From NCBI GenBank assembly GCA_947169985.1, contig CAMVRW010000118.1:1-7391 (forward strand): DNA of 7,391 bases, given 5' to 3'. A program made the position numbers and the translations under genes. Every line of letters starts with the position of its first letter. Within the stretch, counting starts at the first letter, position 1. Shown piece by piece: positions 1 through 6,255 of the stretch. Origin of the DNA: an uncultured Butyrivibrio sp. (lineage in GTDB: Bacteria > Bacillota > Clostridia > Lachnospirales > Lachnospiraceae). Below the pieces are notes generated by a model. The model saw only the letters and a program-made list of their open reading frames with translations, ran no database searches and was not told the DNA's origin.

Positions 1-22
1 GTTTCTCTTCCAGAGTTAGCAT
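1..22 (-). CDS. Start of a further operon gene (3'-truncated by the window), product unknown
   Basis: Seven codons reading MLTLEEK run off the left edge. The ATG has a well-spaced AGGAAA upstream and lies 34 nt after the ATPase stop, which fits another gene of the same operon. Too little is visible to name it. The TLEE start resembles some CobT (nicotinate-nucleotide:dimethylbenzimidazole phosphoribosyltransferase) proteins, but this is only a guess. An alternative ATG at 50-48 opens a different frame (MLHGCRKEAD) that also reaches the edge but has a poorer ribosome site. Confidence 0.4.
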
Positions 23-29
23 CAGCTTC

Positions 30-35
30 TTTCCT
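30..35 (-). promoter_or_regulatory. Shine-Dalgarno site of the partial downstream gene
   Basis: AGGAAA on the minus strand, seven bases before the ATG at 22-20. It is the main reason for preferring that ATG over the one at 50-48, which has no well-placed site. Confidence 0.45.
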
Positions 36-56
36 GCATCCGTGAAGCATATTAAG

Positions 57-1100
57 TTATATTTCCCTACCGTTAGTCTTTCCATACATCTTTTCTTTTA
101 GCTTCTTTATCACAAGTCCGTAGTTATCCCTGTCATGGGGGAAGGTACAGTCCTTGCAGTTCTTTGTGCCCTTTTCTGAAATGAAATAGGTTCCTCCGCA
201 GTCCTCCATGTCATATAAAGGACAGTAGCAGAACAGGCAGCTAAACTTTTCCTCGCCAAGTTTGTGACACGGGTAGTACTCGCATTCTTTATTCAAAAAG
301 TATGTGCAATGTTTACTTTCAGCATTTTTTCTGCTACTGGTGTTCTGCCGCCCAGCCTCCAGCTGCCTCTTTACAGCCTTGTACATCTCGTCGTCCATTC
401 CATAAAGTCCCTGAAGGACTCCGCTTTCCAGTACCTCACCAGGCTCTTTGCAGGAAACCTCACCCTTATCATCTATCATCAGGACTCTGTCTGAGATCAT
501 CAGTGCCAGTTCCAGCTCGTGAAGGGACATGATCACCGTAACACCCTTATCCGACAAGCCTCTAATGACTTCCATAAGTTCAAGTCTGTGGCGGATGTCC
601 AGGTATGAGGTTGGTTCATCCATCACAAGATATTCCGGTTCCTGACATATCGCCCTGGCAATAAGAGTTCTCTGCTTCTGTCCATCACTAAGATCCGTGA
701 AAGGCTTATCTGAAAAGCCTTCTATCTTCATAAGAGCTGCAGCTTCAAATGCTGCTTCCCTGTCCTTATCACTAAACAGGCCAAAGCCGTCGCTGTATGG
801 AAGACGTCCTGACATAACCACATCCATTGCACTCATATGCTCAGGCTTTACCCTGTCTGTGTTAACAATTGACATTTTCTTCGACAGCTCTTTTAACGAG
901 ATGTTCTTAATGTCCTCCTCTCCGATATATGCTGCGCCGTCCAGGGGCTTAAGTTCCCCAAGGATAGTCTTAAGGAGCGTTGATTTTCCTCCACCGTTGG
1001 GGCCTATAAGGGATATGATCTCGCCTCTAGATACTTCAAGACTCACGTTCTTAACTATTATCTTTTTATGATATCCGGCAGACAATTTCTCAATTCTCAT
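57..1100 (-). CDS. ABC transporter ATPase (FecE/BtuD-like) fused to a C-terminal cysteine-rich domain
   Basis: Cytoplasmic ATPase that powers the permease encoded just upstream, probably for corrinoid or metal-chelate uptake. Residues 1 to about 245 form the nucleotide-binding domain: Walker A GPNGGGKST (33-41), signature LSDGQ (137-141), Walker B YLVMDEPT (157-164, with Asp161 and Glu162), D-loop SYLD (165-168) and switch His194. Where the Q-loop glutamine should be, the sequence reads SIVNTDR (77-83), so the usual Gln is absent; I recall related clostridial ATPases that also lack it. After a polar linker (about 245-263) comes an extra domain of some 60 residues with nine cysteines at 265, 273, 278, 288, 291, 293, 301, 315 and 318. 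This spacing resembles the Pfam 'cysteine-rich small domain' (PF04071, zf-like), a presumed metal binder that I recall being attached to cobalamin proteins. The total of 347 residues is longer than the roughly 250-270 of plain FecE/BtuD proteins. Its ATG overlaps the permease stop by 11 nt. The role of the tail is unknown. Confidence 0.93.
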   Translation of the reverse strand: MRIEKLSAGYHKKIIVKNVSLEVSRGEIISLIGPNGGGKSTLLKTILGELKPLDGAAYIGEEDIKNISLKELSKKMSIVNTDRVKPEHMSAMDVVMSGRLPYSDGFGLFSDKDREAAFEAAALMKIEGFSDKPFTDLSDGQKQRTLIARAICQEPEYLVMDEPTSYLDIRHRLELMEVIRGLSDKGVTVIMSLHELELALMISDRVLMIDDKGEVSCKEPGEVLESGVLQGLYGMDDEMYKAVKRQLEAGRQNTSSRKNAESKHCTYFLNKECEYYPCHKLGEEKFSCLFCYCPLYDMEDCGGTYFISEKGTKNCKDCTFPHDRDNYGLVIKKLKEKMYGKTNGREI

Positions 1101-2109
1101 GATTCCTATGCCTCCTTACTATCATAAAAATTACTATTGGTGCGCCAAACAACGAGGTGACTGCCGAAATATTCAGCTCCGTCGGCGCAAATATCATCCT
1201 TGCCAGCAGGTCGCTTAATAGACAGAATATTGCTCCTGAAAGGAATGAAGCAGGAATCAGCACCACGGGTTTAGATGTACGAAGGGCCTCTCTCATGAGA
1301 AAAGGCACAGCAATTCCAATAAAGGAAACAGGCCCTGCGTAAGCCGTCACACACGCAGACAAGATGCTGGATAAAAGAATTATCAGCACTCTGCAAAGCT
1401 TAATATTAACTCCCACACTTCTGGCATAGGACTCCCCAAGCCTGAAGGCATCAAGGCTCTTTGCCATAAGCATCACTGCCACAAAAGAAACAGTCACAAT
1501 TACTATGCAGTATATTGCCCCTTCCATGGTGGCTCCGGAAAAACTGCCCTGGGACCAGCTGTGAAGGTTCACGATATCGGAGTCATCTGCGAAAGCCACC
1601 AAAAAATCAGTAATAGCGCTGCAGATATAGCCTATCATTATTCCTGCAGCCAAAAGAGCCGCCATATTCTTGACCCTTTTGGAGAGCAGGATAATGAACA
1701 TTGTTGCCAGTAAGGCTCCTGCAAAAGCCGCCAAAACCAGCATGTACCCCTTCACCGTAACGCCTCCTGCCACAAAGATGAGAAGCAAAGCCACCATCAT
1801 CCTGGCTCCTGAGGAAACACCCAGAATATAAGGTCCTGCTATGGGGTTTGAAAAGTAGGTCTGCAAAAGAAATCCTGCCACAGCAAGAGCACCTCCCAAA
1901 ACAAGAGCCATCACTGTTCTGGGAAAGCGTATATTCATTATGATGCTCCTTATCTTCTCATCTCCTGCCTTTGAAAACAGGATCTCAAGAACCTCTCTGG
2001 GGCTTATCTGTACGTTACCGATACATAGATTAGCCACAAAAGAGCTAAGGAGAATCAAGACCAGGATCGCAAATACTATGAAATTTCTTTTACTGCTTCG
2101 AGTTGGCAT
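1090..2109 (-). CDS. FecCD/BtuC-type ABC transporter permease
   Basis: Integral inner-membrane subunit of a type II importer for metal chelates such as corrinoids; a dimer with two copies of the ATPase is the expected form. I chose the ATG at 2109 (339 residues, about ten hydrophobic segments), which puts the first membrane helix at residues 10-28 after a short basic N-terminus; AGGA lies 10 nt upstream. The open frame continues to an ATG at 2202, but that start would overlap cbiF by 113 bp and add a non-family leader. Family motifs are IRFPRTVMALVLGGALAVAG (60-79), NPIAGPYILGVSSGA (88-102), LGESYARSVGVN (224-235, the coupling region that touches the ATPase), AGPVSFIGIAVPFLMR (258-273) and a C-terminal PTELNISAVTSLFGAPIVI (309-327). 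The phenylalanine in VPF replaces the histidine usual in VPH. Its stop overlaps the ATPase start by 11 nt. Substrate unproven; corrinoid inferred from context. Confidence 0.93.
   Translation of the reverse strand: MPTRSSKRNFIVFAILVLILLSSFVANLCIGNVQISPREVLEILFSKAGDEKIRSIIMNIRFPRTVMALVLGGALAVAGFLLQTYFSNPIAGPYILGVSSGARMMVALLLIFVAGGVTVKGYMLVLAAFAGALLATMFIILLSKRVKNMAALLAAGIMIGYICSAITDFLVAFADDSDIVNLHSWSQGSFSGATMEGAIYCIVIVTVSFVAVMLMAKSLDAFRLGESYARSVGVNIKLCRVLIILLSSILSACVTAYAGPVSFIGIAVPFLMREALRTSKPVVLIPASFLSGAIFCLLSDLLARMIFAPTELNISAVTSLFGAPIVIFMIVRRHRNHEN
1111..1116 (-). promoter_or_regulatory. Strong Shine-Dalgarno site of the ABC ATPase
   Basis: A full AGGAGG on the minus strand, ten bases before the ATG at 1100-1098 and inside the last codons of the permease gene. 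It supports that start. It is the closest match to the consensus among the ribosome sites seen in this window. Confidence 0.6.
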
Positions 2110-2869
2110 TCTTATCCGTTCCTGTTCTGAATTCAGTGGTAAAATCCGGCGCGTAGAGCTTTGACTTATCGTAACCGTTTTGTGAAACAGCCTCTCCAAC
2201 AATGATCAATGCTGTCTTGTGTATGTCGTTCTTAACTGCCGTTTCATAAAGCGTCTCCAGAGTGCAGATAAAGCTCTTTTCCTGGGGCCAAGTAGCCTTA
2301 TAGACTATGGCACAGGGAGTCTTAGGTGATATTCCGCTCTTAATTAGTCTTTCTGAAAGTCCCTTTGTATCAAAGCTGGACAAAAAGAACACCATGGTTG
2401 CTCCGTGGGATGCAAGAGCCTCGATGGACTCCTTCGCAGGAACAGGGGTCTTCCCTTCCATCCTGGTTATGATGACGCTCTGACTTACGCCCGGCAGAGT
2501 GTATTCCATGTTAAGAGCAGCTGCCGCTCCGCAAAAAGAGCTAACGCCAGGAGTCGAGTCATAGGAAATCCCAAGATCATCCAGGATATCCATCTGTTCC
2601 CTGATAGCGCCGTAAAGACAAGGGTCGCCGGTGTGTAATCGGATTGTTGTTTTACCCTCATTCTCTGCCGCTTTGATAAGTTCTATGACCTCATCAAGAT
2701 TCAGCTTGCTGCTGTCGTGGATTTCACAGTTTTCTTTTGCATAGTCCAAAAGCTCAGGATTCACCAAAGATCCTGCGTATATTATCACATCAGCCTCTTC
2801 TATCAGGCTCTTTCCCCTAAGGGTTATCAGATCCTTTGCTCCTGGACCTGCGCCAACAAAATGTACCAT
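2090..2869 (-). CDS. cbiF: Cobalt-precorrin-4 C(11)-methyltransferase (CbiF/CobM)
   Basis: S-adenosylmethionine-dependent uroporphyrin-III C-methyltransferase-like enzyme that methylates C11 of cobalt-precorrin-4, yielding cobalt-precorrin-5A. The product is 259 residues, typical for CbiF. The N-terminal block VHFVGAGPGAKDLITLRG (2-19) and ADVIIYAGSLVNPELL (26-41) are characteristic of the C11 enzyme. The SAM-pocket motif is RLHTGDPCLYGAI (77-89), followed by STPGVSSFCGAAAAL (105-119), VIITRMEGKTPVP (132-144) and KTALIIVGEAV (218-228). The C-terminal SKLYAPDFTTEFR (236-248) is usual for the family. The gene sits directly after cbiD, without the cbiE and cbiT often found between them. The tail overlaps the permease start by about 20 nt. 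Annotation as CobM (aerobic) would rest on the same motifs; cbiD makes CbiF the better name. Confidence 0.96.
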   Translation of the reverse strand: MVHFVGAGPGAKDLITLRGKSLIEEADVIIYAGSLVNPELLDYAKENCEIHDSSKLNLDEVIELIKAAENEGKTTIRLHTGDPCLYGAIREQMDILDDLGISYDSTPGVSSFCGAAAALNMEYTLPGVSQSVIITRMEGKTPVPAKESIEALASHGATMVFFLSSFDTKGLSERLIKSGISPKTPCAIVYKATWPQEKSFICTLETLYETAVKNDIHKTALIIVGEAVSQNGYDKSKLYAPDFTTEFRTGTDKNANSKQ

Positions 2870-2872
2870 AGC

Positions 2873-4018
2873 TTATCCTTCTATTTTTCCAAATGTTCTT
2901 ATCCAGTCGTGGGCCTTGTCTGTGGCCACCAGCTCTGTGTTCTCATTTGCAAACACAATCACCTGGGCCTCTATTTTCCCATCAGACCACTCTTCCAGGT
3001 TTGATTTGATCCGGGAAACCATCTCATCGAACACCTCAGTTCCAACGCCCGCCTCATTTATGATCCGCACAGCTTCATCGGTCATAACACAGTTCATTAC
3101 CTGTTCTTTTAGGCTCTCCTTATCTGGCAAAAGAGCTTTCGGCGAAATCCCATCAATTAGCTGAGACAAAACTTCCATCCTGTGATCACCATACATGGAG
3201 TGAGTGTTTCGTATGCCTCCTGCCACCTTTACGAGCTTGCCTATATGTCCCACAAAAAGAAGCTTTTTAAAGCCTTCTTCCAAGGCAATCCTGACTGTGT
3301 CATAAATAAAATTTGAGCTCATGATGGCTGTCTCTTCAGGGGTTCCGTATACCTCCTTCAAAAAGGTCAGGCCATAATTTCCTGGCGCTGCCAGAAGGAT
3401 TTTGTTGCCTTCAGCTTTACGTACCCTGATCTCAGTCCTTATGGTATCCACAATAGCCTTGTCACTCATGGGTTCAACAATGCCTGTTGTTCCGAGGATG
3501 GAGATTCCTCCAACTATCCCAAGCCTGGGGTTAAAGGTCTTTTCCGCAAGGATCTCGCCTGTTGGAACACTGATGATAACACTGGCACCATATCCCTCTA
3601 ATCCTGCACCCTTAAGGACTTCTCTTAGATTCTCTTCTATCATCTTCCTTGGGACAGAATTGATTGCAGCATTTCCGATTGGCTGGTCTAGCCCAGGCTT
3701 AGTCACCCTTCCAACGCCCTTTCCTCCATCAATGGAAATCTTTCCATCATCTGTAAGTCGTACCTGTGCATATATCATAGCTCCGGTAGTAATGTCAGGA
3801 TCATCGCCCCCATCCTTTATGACACCGCAGGACACAGACTCTGCATCCCTTGTAATATCGATGATCTCTGCATTGAAGGGAATCCCTTTTGGAGTCTCTA
3901 TTGTCACATTATGAATTTCTATGTCGTTAATCAGCATCAGAAGTGCCGCCTTGGAAGCTGCTGCTGCGCAGCTCCCTGTTGTAAAGCCACTTCTTAGCTT
4001 CGTTTCTTCTTTTCCCAT
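2873..4018 (-). CDS. cbiD: Cobalt-precorrin-5B (C1)-methyltransferase CbiD
   Basis: S-adenosylmethionine-dependent enzyme that methylates C1 of cobalt-precorrin-5B to give cobalt-precorrin-6A. It is unrelated to the other corrin methyltransferases and is the marker of the anaerobic pathway. The product is 381 residues, within the usual range. Hallmarks are LRSGFTTGSCAAAASKAA (8-25), KDGGDDPDITTGA (68-80), GGKGVGRVTKPGL (98-110), GNAAINSVPRKMI (115-127), FNPRLGIVGGISILGTTGIV (162-181), APGNYG (211-216) and VGHIGKLVKVAGG (256-268). The start is ATG at 4018, which places the FTTGSC block where it belongs near the N-terminus. The ribosome site is weak (GGAA, six bases before the ATG) in an AT-rich leader, unlike most of the other genes here. 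This is also the only gene in the window not tightly coupled to the one before it, so its expression may be set separately. It ends 3 nt before cbiF. Confidence 0.97.
   Translation of the reverse strand: MGKEETKLRSGFTTGSCAAAASKAALLMLINDIEIHNVTIETPKGIPFNAEIIDITRDAESVSCGVIKDGGDDPDITTGAMIYAQVRLTDDGKISIDGGKGVGRVTKPGLDQPIGNAAINSVPRKMIEENLREVLKGAGLEGYGASVIISVPTGEILAEKTFNPRLGIVGGISILGTTGIVEPMSDKAIVDTIRTEIRVRKAEGNKILLAAPGNYGLTFLKEVYGTPEETAIMSSNFIYDTVRIALEEGFKKLLFVGHIGKLVKVAGGIRNTHSMYGDHRMEVLSQLIDGISPKALLPDKESLKEQVMNCVMTDEAVRIINEAGVGTEVFDEMVSRIKSNLEEWSDGKIEAQVIVFANENTELVATDKAHDWIRTFGKIEG
2876..2880 (-). promoter_or_regulatory. Shine-Dalgarno site of cbiF
   Basis: AAGGA on the minus strand, six bases before the cbiF ATG (2869-2867) and within the last codons of cbiD. 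It supports the ATG at 2869 and coupled translation of cbiD and cbiF. Confidence 0.6.
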
Positions 4019-4065
4019 TTATTATTCCAATTATGTAAATATCATATTCTTGGAGTTATTCTTCT

Positions 4066-4089
4066 GGTTGGGGCCTGAAGCCATCAACC
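4066..4089 (-). other. Small hairpin in the cbiC-cbiD spacer
   Basis: The 79-nt spacer 4019-4097 is the longest gap in the window. Its RNA can form a 5-bp stem (GGTTG with CAACC), a short internal mismatch, a second 3-bp stem (GGC with GCC) and the loop TTCAG. No U-run follows, so it is not a standard intrinsic terminator. It might be an mRNA processing or stability element, or chance. No convincing promoter is visible in the spacer. Confidence 0.3.
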
Positions 4090-4097
4090 TTGGTAGC

Positions 4098-4724
4098 TTA
4101 AATATTGTACAGTATTGAGTTACAGATGGCTGCTGCTACTGTACTGCCACCTTTTCTGCCACGGTTTACGATGTATGGGGTTGAACCGTCAAGAATAAGT
4201 TCCTTGGCCTCTACTACGTTCACAAACCCAACAGGAACTCCAATGATCAGAACCGGATCAAGTTTCTTTTCCTGAATAAGTTCATTGATCCTGATAAGGG
4301 CTGTTGGCGCGTTTCCTATAGCAAAGATTAGCGGTGCATCTAGCTCAGCAGCCTTGTCCATGCTGACAGTAGCTCTGGTAACTCCAAGCTCTTTAGCATT
4401 TAAAGCCACGTCTTCATCGGCCATAAAGCAATGTACTTCTCCGCCATACTCTGCCAGTTTCTTCTTGTTGATACCACTAAGAGCCATGTTTGTGTCTGTT
4501 ACAATATGTGCACCATGACGGATTGCATTCTTTGCCTTAGTTATAACATCTTCTGAAAAGCATATGGTATCAGCGTATTCGAAGTCTGCCGTAGTATGGA
4601 TCACACGAAGAATGGTGGGTAGAAGCTCCTCAGGAACCTTCTTTCCCATTTCTGCCAGTTCATTTTGTATTATGTTAAAGCTTTCCTTCTCAATTTCAGA
4701 AGGCTTCGTTATGTTAAAGTTCAT
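4098..4724 (-). CDS. cbiC: Cobalt-precorrin-8 methylmutase (CbiC/CobH)
   Basis: Isomerase that moves the methyl group from C11 to C12 of (cobalt-)precorrin-8, producing (cobalt-)cobyrinate; it acts in the cytoplasm and uses no cofactor. The product is 208 residues, the usual size. The catalytic histidine is His43 in RVIHTTADFEYA (40-51), which agrees with the histidine known from CobH. Other family blocks are GAHIVTDTNMALSGI (71-85), AIGNAPTAL (135-143), IIGVPVGFVNVVEAKE (160-175) and the glycine-rich NRGRKGGSTVAAA (187-199). The ATG overlaps the cobQ stop by 4 nt, so translation is probably coupled; a GAGG lies 10 nt upstream. The cobalt-containing substrate is inferred from the neighbouring cbiD, since sequence alone does not separate CbiC from aerobic CobH. 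Confidence 0.97.
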   Translation of the reverse strand: MNFNITKPSEIEKESFNIIQNELAEMGKKVPEELLPTILRVIHTTADFEYADTICFSEDVITKAKNAIRHGAHIVTDTNMALSGINKKKLAEYGGEVHCFMADEDVALNAKELGVTRATVSMDKAAELDAPLIFAIGNAPTALIRINELIQEKKLDPVLIIGVPVGFVNVVEAKELILDGSTPYIVNRGRKGGSTVAAAICNSILYNI

Positions 4725-6241
4725 AGTCCAATAGCCTCATAGATCAGTTCAAAATCCAAGTTCTCTCTAAGTACATCAGCCAGCTTCTCCAGCTCTCTTT
4801 CCCGGATCACAGATGCTGATTCCATAACCGGAATAGCTTTCTTCAATCCCTTTTTATCATAAAGAATCTCGAAGAGTTTCTGCGTAAATTCAGGTGAATC
4901 AAAGATTCCATGAATATAGGTTCCAAGGTTATTCTCAGATGCAATTACAGGGAAGATATCCTGGTCTGAGATAGTCTCACCCATATGAATCTCATATCCC
5001 TTAACCTCTTCATTTGAAAGAGGCTTAAATAGGCCTGTTAACTCACCAACTCTTCCCTGAACTTGTCTAAGATTCTTTTGCTCAAAAAATCTTGTTTTCA
5101 CAGGTAGCAATTCTAGTCCCTCAGTAGCTCCGCCTCCTTCAAGCCCTTCGGGATCACTGATGTTCTCGCCCATCATCTGAAAGCCACCACAGATACCTAT
5201 AACAGGCGTTCCATCATACGACAGTTCTTTTATCCGATCAAAAAGTCTCTGCTTCTTAAGCCATTTCAAGTCAGAAATGGTATTCTTGGTTCCAGGAAGT
5301 ATGATCAGATCAGTTTCCTCCAAACCCTTTGGTTCATTCACATACCTTAACTCCACAAAAGGCATGGAATCAAAAATAGAAAAATCAGTGTAGTTGCTTA
5401 TGAAAGGAAGTCTTATTACAGATATCTTTATCGACTTATCTTCTCCATATAAGCCGCAATGGCCTTCTAGGGCATCTCCGTCATCCAAGTCTTTAATGGA
5501 GCTTTTATTATTGATCTTAAGCCTTTCAGAAACGCTGTCCTCCTCATCAAGGTCCAGGGTCACAAAGGGCACAACTCCTGCAAAGGGAATGTCACTGTAG
5601 CCCTTGAACATCTCAAGCCCCGGCATCAAAAGAGCTTTATCCCCTCGGAACTTATTGATGATAAGGCCCTTTACTCTTTTCCTCTCATCCTCTGACATCA
5701 GATTTATTGTGCCAAGGAGCTGTGCAAATACTCCTCCGGGATCTATGTTTCCTACAAGAAGCACCGGAGCGTCAAGGATTTCTGCTAGACCCATGTTGAC
5801 GATATCATTTTCCCGAAGGTTTATTTCCACAGGACTTCCTGCTCCTTCGATGACTATGATATCCGCCTCTTTGGAAAGTCGCTCATAGGCCTTTTTAATA
5901 TCAGGGATGAAACTGGTTTTCTTTTTGAAATAATCTGCAGCCTTCATATTTGCCACAGGAAGACCATTCACGATGACTTGGGAAGTAGTATCTCCCATTG
6001 GTTTTAACAGTATGGGGTTCATGTCAAAGGATGGCTCCATCCCGGCAGCAAAGGCCTGCAGTGCCTGAGCCCTTCCTATCTCTTTTCCATCCTTAGTTAC
6101 ATAGGAATTAAGCGCCATATTCTGGGATTTAAATGGCGCCACTCTATATCCGTCCTGACGAAGCACCCGAAGGATACCTGCTGTCAATATGCTTTTTCCG
6201 ACACCTGACATGGTGCCCTGAATCATGATATTTTTTGCCAA
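4721..6241 (-). CDS. cobQ: Cobyric acid synthase (CobQ/CbiP), glutamine-hydrolysing
   Basis: Cytoplasmic amidotransferase that uses glutamine and ATP to amidate the b, d, e and g carboxylates of adenosylcobyrinate a,c-diamide, giving adenosylcobyric acid. The product is 506 residues, a normal length for the family. The N-terminal synthetase domain opens with the dethiobiotin-synthetase-like P-loop QGTMSGVGKS (8-17), followed by PFKSQNMALNSYVT (36-49), GRAQALQA (56-63), NPILLKP (75-81), IVIEGAGSPVEINL (129-142) and VLLVGNIDPGGVFA (160-173). The C-terminal class I glutamine amidotransferase domain has ILPGTKNTISDL (314-325), the nucleophile Cys351 in GICGGFQMMG (349-358), GYEIHMG (415-421) and the catalytic His444 in YIHGIFD (442-448). 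The start is TTG: the MAKNIMIQGT N-terminus matches how the family begins, and a good ribosome site precedes it. The gene follows the binding-protein gene after 7 nt and its TGA overlaps the cbiC ATG (ATGA). No catalytic residue that I can place is missing. Confidence 0.97.
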   Translation of the reverse strand: MAKNIMIQGTMSGVGKSILTAGILRVLRQDGYRVAPFKSQNMALNSYVTKDGKEIGRAQALQAFAAGMEPSFDMNPILLKPMGDTTSQVIVNGLPVANMKAADYFKKKTSFIPDIKKAYERLSKEADIIVIEGAGSPVEINLRENDIVNMGLAEILDAPVLLVGNIDPGGVFAQLLGTINLMSEDERKRVKGLIINKFRGDKALLMPGLEMFKGYSDIPFAGVVPFVTLDLDEEDSVSERLKINNKSSIKDLDDGDALEGHCGLYGEDKSIKISVIRLPFISNYTDFSIFDSMPFVELRYVNEPKGLEETDLIILPGTKNTISDLKWLKKQRLFDRIKELSYDGTPVIGICGGFQMMGENISDPEGLEGGGATEGLELLPVKTRFFEQKNLRQVQGRVGELTGLFKPLSNEEVKGYEIHMGETISDQDIFPVIASENNLGTYIHGIFDSPEFTQKLFEILYDKKGLKKAIPVMESASVIRERELEKLADVLRENLDFELIYEAIGL

Positions 6242-6247
6242 AGTTTA

Positions 6248-6255
6248 CTCACCTT
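6248..6255 (-). promoter_or_regulatory. Shine-Dalgarno site fixing the TTG start of cobQ
   Basis: On the minus strand this reads AAGGTGAG, six bases before the TTG at 6241-6239. The TGA stop of the preceding solute-binding protein gene (6251-6249) is part of the motif, so ribosomes ending there could restart directly on cobQ. The next in-frame ATG (codon 6) is too far away to use this site well, so the TTG is preferred. Confidence 0.7.

Noticed and set aside
23..50. Alternative ATG at 50-48 (MLHGCRKEAD) for the last gene
   Set aside because: No well-placed ribosome site precedes it, whereas the ATG at 22 has AGGAAA seven bases upstream. Kept only as a fallback.
697..1071. 124-codon plus-strand open frame opposite the ABC ATPase
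   Set aside because: It mirrors the Walker A region of the real gene, and I recognise no protein family in it.
2110..2202. Longer permease start at 2202 adding 31 residues
   Set aside because: It would overlap cbiF by 113 bp, and the added residues are not membrane-like or family-like. The ATG at 2109 has an upstream AGGA and gives a normal FecCD N-terminus.
3402..3914. 170-codon open frame on the plus strand
   Set aside because: It lies entirely antisense to cbiD, whose frame carries clear family motifs. The translated sequence is low in recognisable structure and rich in Ser/Pro/Ile, as expected from a shadow frame.
4019..4097. Intrinsic terminator or promoter between cbiC and cbiD
   Set aside because: The hairpin has no trailing U-run, and I found no acceptable -35/-10 pair at proper spacing; TATGAT-like bases are present but lack a partner.
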